DNA of 16,936 bases from Planctomycetes bacterium RBG_16_43_13 (GTDB lineage Bacteria; Planctomycetota; MHYJ01): contig MHYJ01000044.1 in the NCBI GenBank assembly GCA_001828445.1, forward strand, positions 1 to 16,936, given 5' to 3'. This document shows, piece by piece, positions 14,527 to 16,936 of this stretch. The position numbers and the translations under genes were made by a program. The notes beneath the pieces were generated by a model. The model did not search any database, was not told the DNA's origin, and was given only the letters and a program-made list of their open reading frames with translations. Position 1 is the stretch's first letter, and the number at the start of each line of letters is the position of its first letter.

Positions 14527-14554
14527 GAGGAACATTATTATACAAATGTTCCTC
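14527..14554. promoter_or_regulatory. 10-bp inverted repeat downstream of the lipoprotein gene
   Basis: GAGGAACATT and AATGTTCCTC flank an 8-base loop, 27 bases after the lipoprotein stop. No T run follows on the minus strand, so it is a poor intrinsic terminator. A further GAACAT lies at 14559-14564. It may be a second operator, or a hairpin at the mRNA 3' end. The remainder of 14402-14580 is AT-rich. It contains TTGACC on the minus strand (14465-14470) as a possible -35, without a convincing -10. Confidence 0.45.
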
Positions 14555-14580
14555 ACTCGAACATCTTCTTTTAAGATTGG

Positions 14581-16842
14581 TTACTCAACCGATTGGATTA
14601 TCCTTCCGCTTTTATCATTCATTAATATCCCAAAACCATAGGCACCACATGAATCGTCAGGTGTACCAGTATCCCAGCTTCTTTCTCTGATCAAATTATC
14701 CAGGCTGTCCCTGTCATAAAGGATGCCTATCCCCCCGCAAGTGGCAGCGCCCCCTGATAATATACCGCCTTGATAGGAATTGTCCCCATGGATGTCAGCT
14801 AAGACACCTATGCCAAAATCATATCCCATCCCCTGTGAAACACCAAAGGTTACGATATAAGAATCGTTTCCATCTTCATCTATCAGAGTCCCTGCTGATG
14901 TGTGAACCCCTGCGCCCTGTGCATACCTGCCTGCGATATAGGTATCATCTCCATTCATGTCGTGAAGTATCCCCAGCGAATACCAGTAGCTTGAACCCTG
15001 AGCGAAATAGTCACCGATGTAATAATCGTTCCCTTGCATGTCTATTAATGCACCAATACCTCCAGATGCGCCGATTGGCGAAACAAAGGGCCTTATACCT
15101 ATTGCAAACCCCTGGGATAAACTCTTGGTGGAATGCTCAGGATCCCTGTGGTCAGGGTACTTACCACCGGCAAGGTAAAAATCGTCTCCGCTAATATCAA
15201 TCAAAACCCCAAAACCCTTGACATGAGCAAATCCCTGGGATGACAGACGTGCCTCATAGATGTCATTACCTCCTATATTGATTAACATCCCTATACCAAA
15301 AATTCCTGCACCTTGTGAAAGAGATTCTGCTATAAACCGGTCATCTCCATCAAGGTCAAGGAGGATTCCACCCCCAAAAATACCGCTGCCCTGAGAATAC
15401 CTTGCTCCTATATAGAGATCGTTTCCCTTAATATCAGCCAGGATACCGGTACCAAGCAGGCCTCTTCCCTGTGACAAGTTAGCCTTCGTAATGTACTTGT
15501 CATCACCAGAGAGATCAATGGAGATGCTGAAATGGAGTTCCGGAGTAGAGGCGCCGGCATTGTTCTCATAAATGTCATCTCCTCCTAAATCAATGACCAT
15601 AAAACTATCCCCCTTATAGTGCGTCCTGCCGGGGCCGCCAATCATTATCCTTCCAAACTCTGTCTCTATCATATCAATGATATCCCCCTCTGCAATATCA
15701 GCAGAGATGTTTCTGTGTTTTTTGAAATCTTTAATATCTAATTCCCCCAGCGCCTGAATTATCTCAGGTGATATGATCTCAGATGCCTCTGCCATGGATT
15801 TAAACAACATCGGATAATCAATTTTCGCAGCGGTCTTAAGCAGTCTTTCTTCAGATTCGAGGTTAAGATTATCTTCTGATGTAACGTTCGAAGACAGCAC
15901 CTTCGAAGACACTTCCACAAGAAACGTTATGTCATCTGCGGAGAGCTCTTTAAATGCCATATTCCTGAAAGACTCTGCACGGGAAATTTTCGCAATGACA
16001 TAGCCTATGAAATCATCAATACTGTCAATGTGTGGAGGATCTTCCCGATGAGACAGGGAAAGTTCAACATCAAGCCCCAGAGATGCCACGCTGATTAAGC
16101 AACCAAGGTCATAATGACCGGCATTAAGACATTCCACGAAAGATTTTGTTATCCTCCTTGATACAGGGATAATATTGGTCGGATTCTGCAAAAGATAATT
16201 CATCTCACTCAATCTGAAAGGATTTTCAGTAACCGAGATCTTGTAACTGTCTACAAGTTGACTTTTTCCCCTCAGCACGGAAATCGTATTAAGAAAATCA
16301 TCCACCTTACCTGACGCCTGAAGCAATTGATAAATAACCGAGTCACTTTCACCCATAGATTTCTGGAGGTTCTCTATTTCCGGTTGAGCCTTGACCTTTG
16401 GTGGTATCTTCTTCTCCTCACGAAGTTTTGCCACAACGGTTAAGGGTGTTCCTTCTCTGAAGATGGAGAGTTCCAGCTCATCTCCTATATTTTTCCCTCT
16501 GATCGCCTTTTTAAGCTGTCTCAGGGGTTGAATCCCTTCTTCATTAAAGGACTTCCCATCTGCCGCAATGACGATATCCCCTGCAATGATACCAGCCTCT
16601 TTTGCCGGAGTTTCCGGTATTACAGCTTTGATAAAAACGGAGGCATCCTTTTTGACCTTATCGGAAAGATATGTATCAGGCACAGCCACCATGGAGATAC
16701 CCAGAAAGGGTCTTTTGGCCTCCGTCTGAGGAAGCTGTAAGTCAGGGAAAAAAAGTGGATTGAATTGAGGGGAAGCACATCCGCTCAAGACGTTAAGCAG
16801 AATAACTAACCCAATAAATGGTTTTCCGGAGATTTTTATCAT
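14581..16842 (-). CDS. PDZ-domain lipoprotein with C-terminal SQG/GDDxY repeat array
   Basis: A 753-residue protein. Residues 1-22 are a lipoprotein signal with lipobox L-S-G-C (Cys22), so the mature protein is lipid-anchored outside the cytoplasm. Residues about 44-140 form a PDZ domain: RPFLGISMV, AVIPETPAKEAGIIAGDIVI and the following GKSF, then LELSIFREGTPLTVV. Residues 150-400 are mostly helical and unrecognised. GRIMIGGPGRTHY (397-409) leads into about ten 26-28 residue repeats (416-709) with a core of D-x-x-G-[DN]-D-x-Y, then SQG-x-G, then G-x-G-[IV]-L. The regularity suggests a beta-solenoid, and the Asp-rich turns could bind Ca2+; both are inferences. No protease triad is seen. The ATG at 16840-16842 is followed at once by the signal peptide. 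A good promoter lies just upstream. Its link to the polysaccharide genes rests on proximity and strand only. Confidence 0.85.
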   Translation of the reverse strand: MIKISGKPFIGLVILLNVLSGCASPQFNPLFFPDLQLPQTEAKRPFLGISMVAVPDTYLSDKVKKDASVFIKAVIPETPAKEAGIIAGDIVIAADGKSFNEEGIQPLRQLKKAIRGKNIGDELELSIFREGTPLTVVAKLREEKKIPPKVKAQPEIENLQKSMGESDSVIYQLLQASGKVDDFLNTISVLRGKSQLVDSYKISVTENPFRLSEMNYLLQNPTNIIPVSRRITKSFVECLNAGHYDLGCLISVASLGLDVELSLSHREDPPHIDSIDDFIGYVIAKISRAESFRNMAFKELSADDITFLVEVSSKVLSSNVTSEDNLNLESEERLLKTAAKIDYPMLFKSMAEASEIISPEIIQALGELDIKDFKKHRNISADIAEGDIIDMIETEFGRIMIGGPGRTHYKGDSFMVIDLGGDDIYENNAGASTPELHFSISIDLSGDDKYITKANLSQGRGLLGTGILADIKGNDLYIGARYSQGSGIFGGGILLDLDGDDRFIAESLSQGAGIFGIGMLINIGGNDIYEARLSSQGFAHVKGFGVLIDISGDDFYLAGGKYPDHRDPEHSTKSLSQGFAIGIRPFVSPIGASGGIGALIDMQGNDYYIGDYFAQGSSYWYSLGILHDMNGDDTYIAGRYAQGAGVHTSAGTLIDEDGNDSYIVTFGVSQGMGYDFGIGVLADIHGDNSYQGGILSGGAATCGGIGILYDRDSLDNLIRERSWDTGTPDDSCGAYGFGILMNDKSGRIIQSVE
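14716..15597 (-). repeat. Coding tandem repeats (about ten units) of the lipoprotein
   Basis: Codons 416-709 encode units such as SGDDKYITKANLSQGRG, KGNDLYIGARYSQGSG, DGDDRFIAESLSQGAG, GGNDIYEARLSSQG, QGNDYYIGDYFAQG, NGDDTYIAGRYAQGAG and DGNDSYIVTFGVSQGMG, separated by G-x-G-[IVM]-L-[IAL]-D. Unit six carries an insertion of roughly 20 residues (about 560-592). The last unit (about 688-709) is degenerate. DNA identity between units is low, so the array is old and not a recent expansion. Confidence 0.8.
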
Positions 16843-16863
16843 TTTGGTTCTTACTTAGGAGAC

Positions 16864-16892
16864 ATTATATTAGAATTGTATTCCCTCAGCAA
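16864..16892 (-). promoter_or_regulatory. Sigma70-like promoter of the lipoprotein gene
   Basis: On the minus strand TTGCTG (16887-16892) and a perfect TATAAT (16864-16869) are separated by 17 bases, 21 bases before the ATG. The -35 matches consensus at three positions only. The spacing and -10 are ideal. The leader would be very short, about 14 bases, with only a weak AAGTAAG as ribosome site. Confidence 0.55.
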
Positions 16893-16936
16893 GACCCTGA
16901 GCCCAATTACCTTCGCTTCAGCGGGTATTCTTCGAA

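Noticed and set aside
14527..14554. Intrinsic terminator of the lipoprotein gene
   Set aside because: The stem is AT/GC mixed with an 8-base loop and no T run follows on the minus strand. It is better listed as an inverted repeat of unknown role.
1..16936. CRISPR arrays, tRNA or rRNA genes, phage or toxin-antitoxin genes
   Set aside because: I looked for regularly spaced repeats and typical motifs on both strands and saw none.

Overview
The window reads as one long minus-strand gene cluster for making and exporting a surface polysaccharide (exopolysaccharide, capsule or O-antigen type). It comes from a Gram-negative bacterium: there is a lipobox lipoprotein, a Wzx-type flippase and a WecB-type epimerase. 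The taxon cannot be fixed from sequence reading alone. A Nitrospirota or deltaproteobacterial source would fit the gene set and the G-rich interspersed repeats, but this is only a guess. No convincing plus-strand gene was found.

In transcription order (high to low coordinates) the layout is as follows. A 753-residue PDZ lipoprotein (14581-16842) has a C-terminal array of about ten 26-28 residue repeats and a good sigma70-like promoter. A small control region (14381-14580) is dense in GAACAT/ATGTTC half-sites. A winged-helix regulator (13741-14325) and a DUF5647-like small protein (13352-13618) follow, each with a copy of a G-rich repeat directly before its start codon. Next is a sugar-precursor block: UDP-GlcNAc 2-epimerase (12005-13174), a DegT-type PLP aminotransferase (10858-12015), a formyltransferase-fold enzyme (9777-10835) and a SAM methyltransferase (9075-9734). 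Then come a Wzx/MOP flippase (7569-9017), four consecutive GT4 glycosyltransferases (6202-7371, 4943-6205, 3709-4902, 2380-3591) and three GT2 glycosyltransferases (1508-2374, 608-1492, 1-426). The last one runs off the window edge.

A plausible joint role: the epimerase, aminotransferase and formyltransferase supply an unusual, probably N-formylated amino sugar. Seven glycosyltransferases assemble a repeat unit on a lipid carrier and Wzx flips it. The regulator next to the cluster probably controls it. No priming transferase, Wzy polymerase, Wza/Wzc export genes, exosortase or 4,6-dehydratase is visible here, so the locus must continue outside the window or draw on genes elsewhere.

The main observations beyond routine annotation are these. 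(1) Three intergenic gaps in the glycosyltransferase block each hold an orphan 3' end of a lost gene, a sign of repeated deletion and replacement. (2) The G-rich repeat before two start codons can form either a hairpin or a G-quadruplex, but not both, in the transcribed strand. (3) The PDZ lipoprotein carries a regular SQG/GDDxY repeat array that I cannot assign to a named family. (4) Five GAACAT half-sites, four of them in two inverted repeats, lie around the regulator promoter region.
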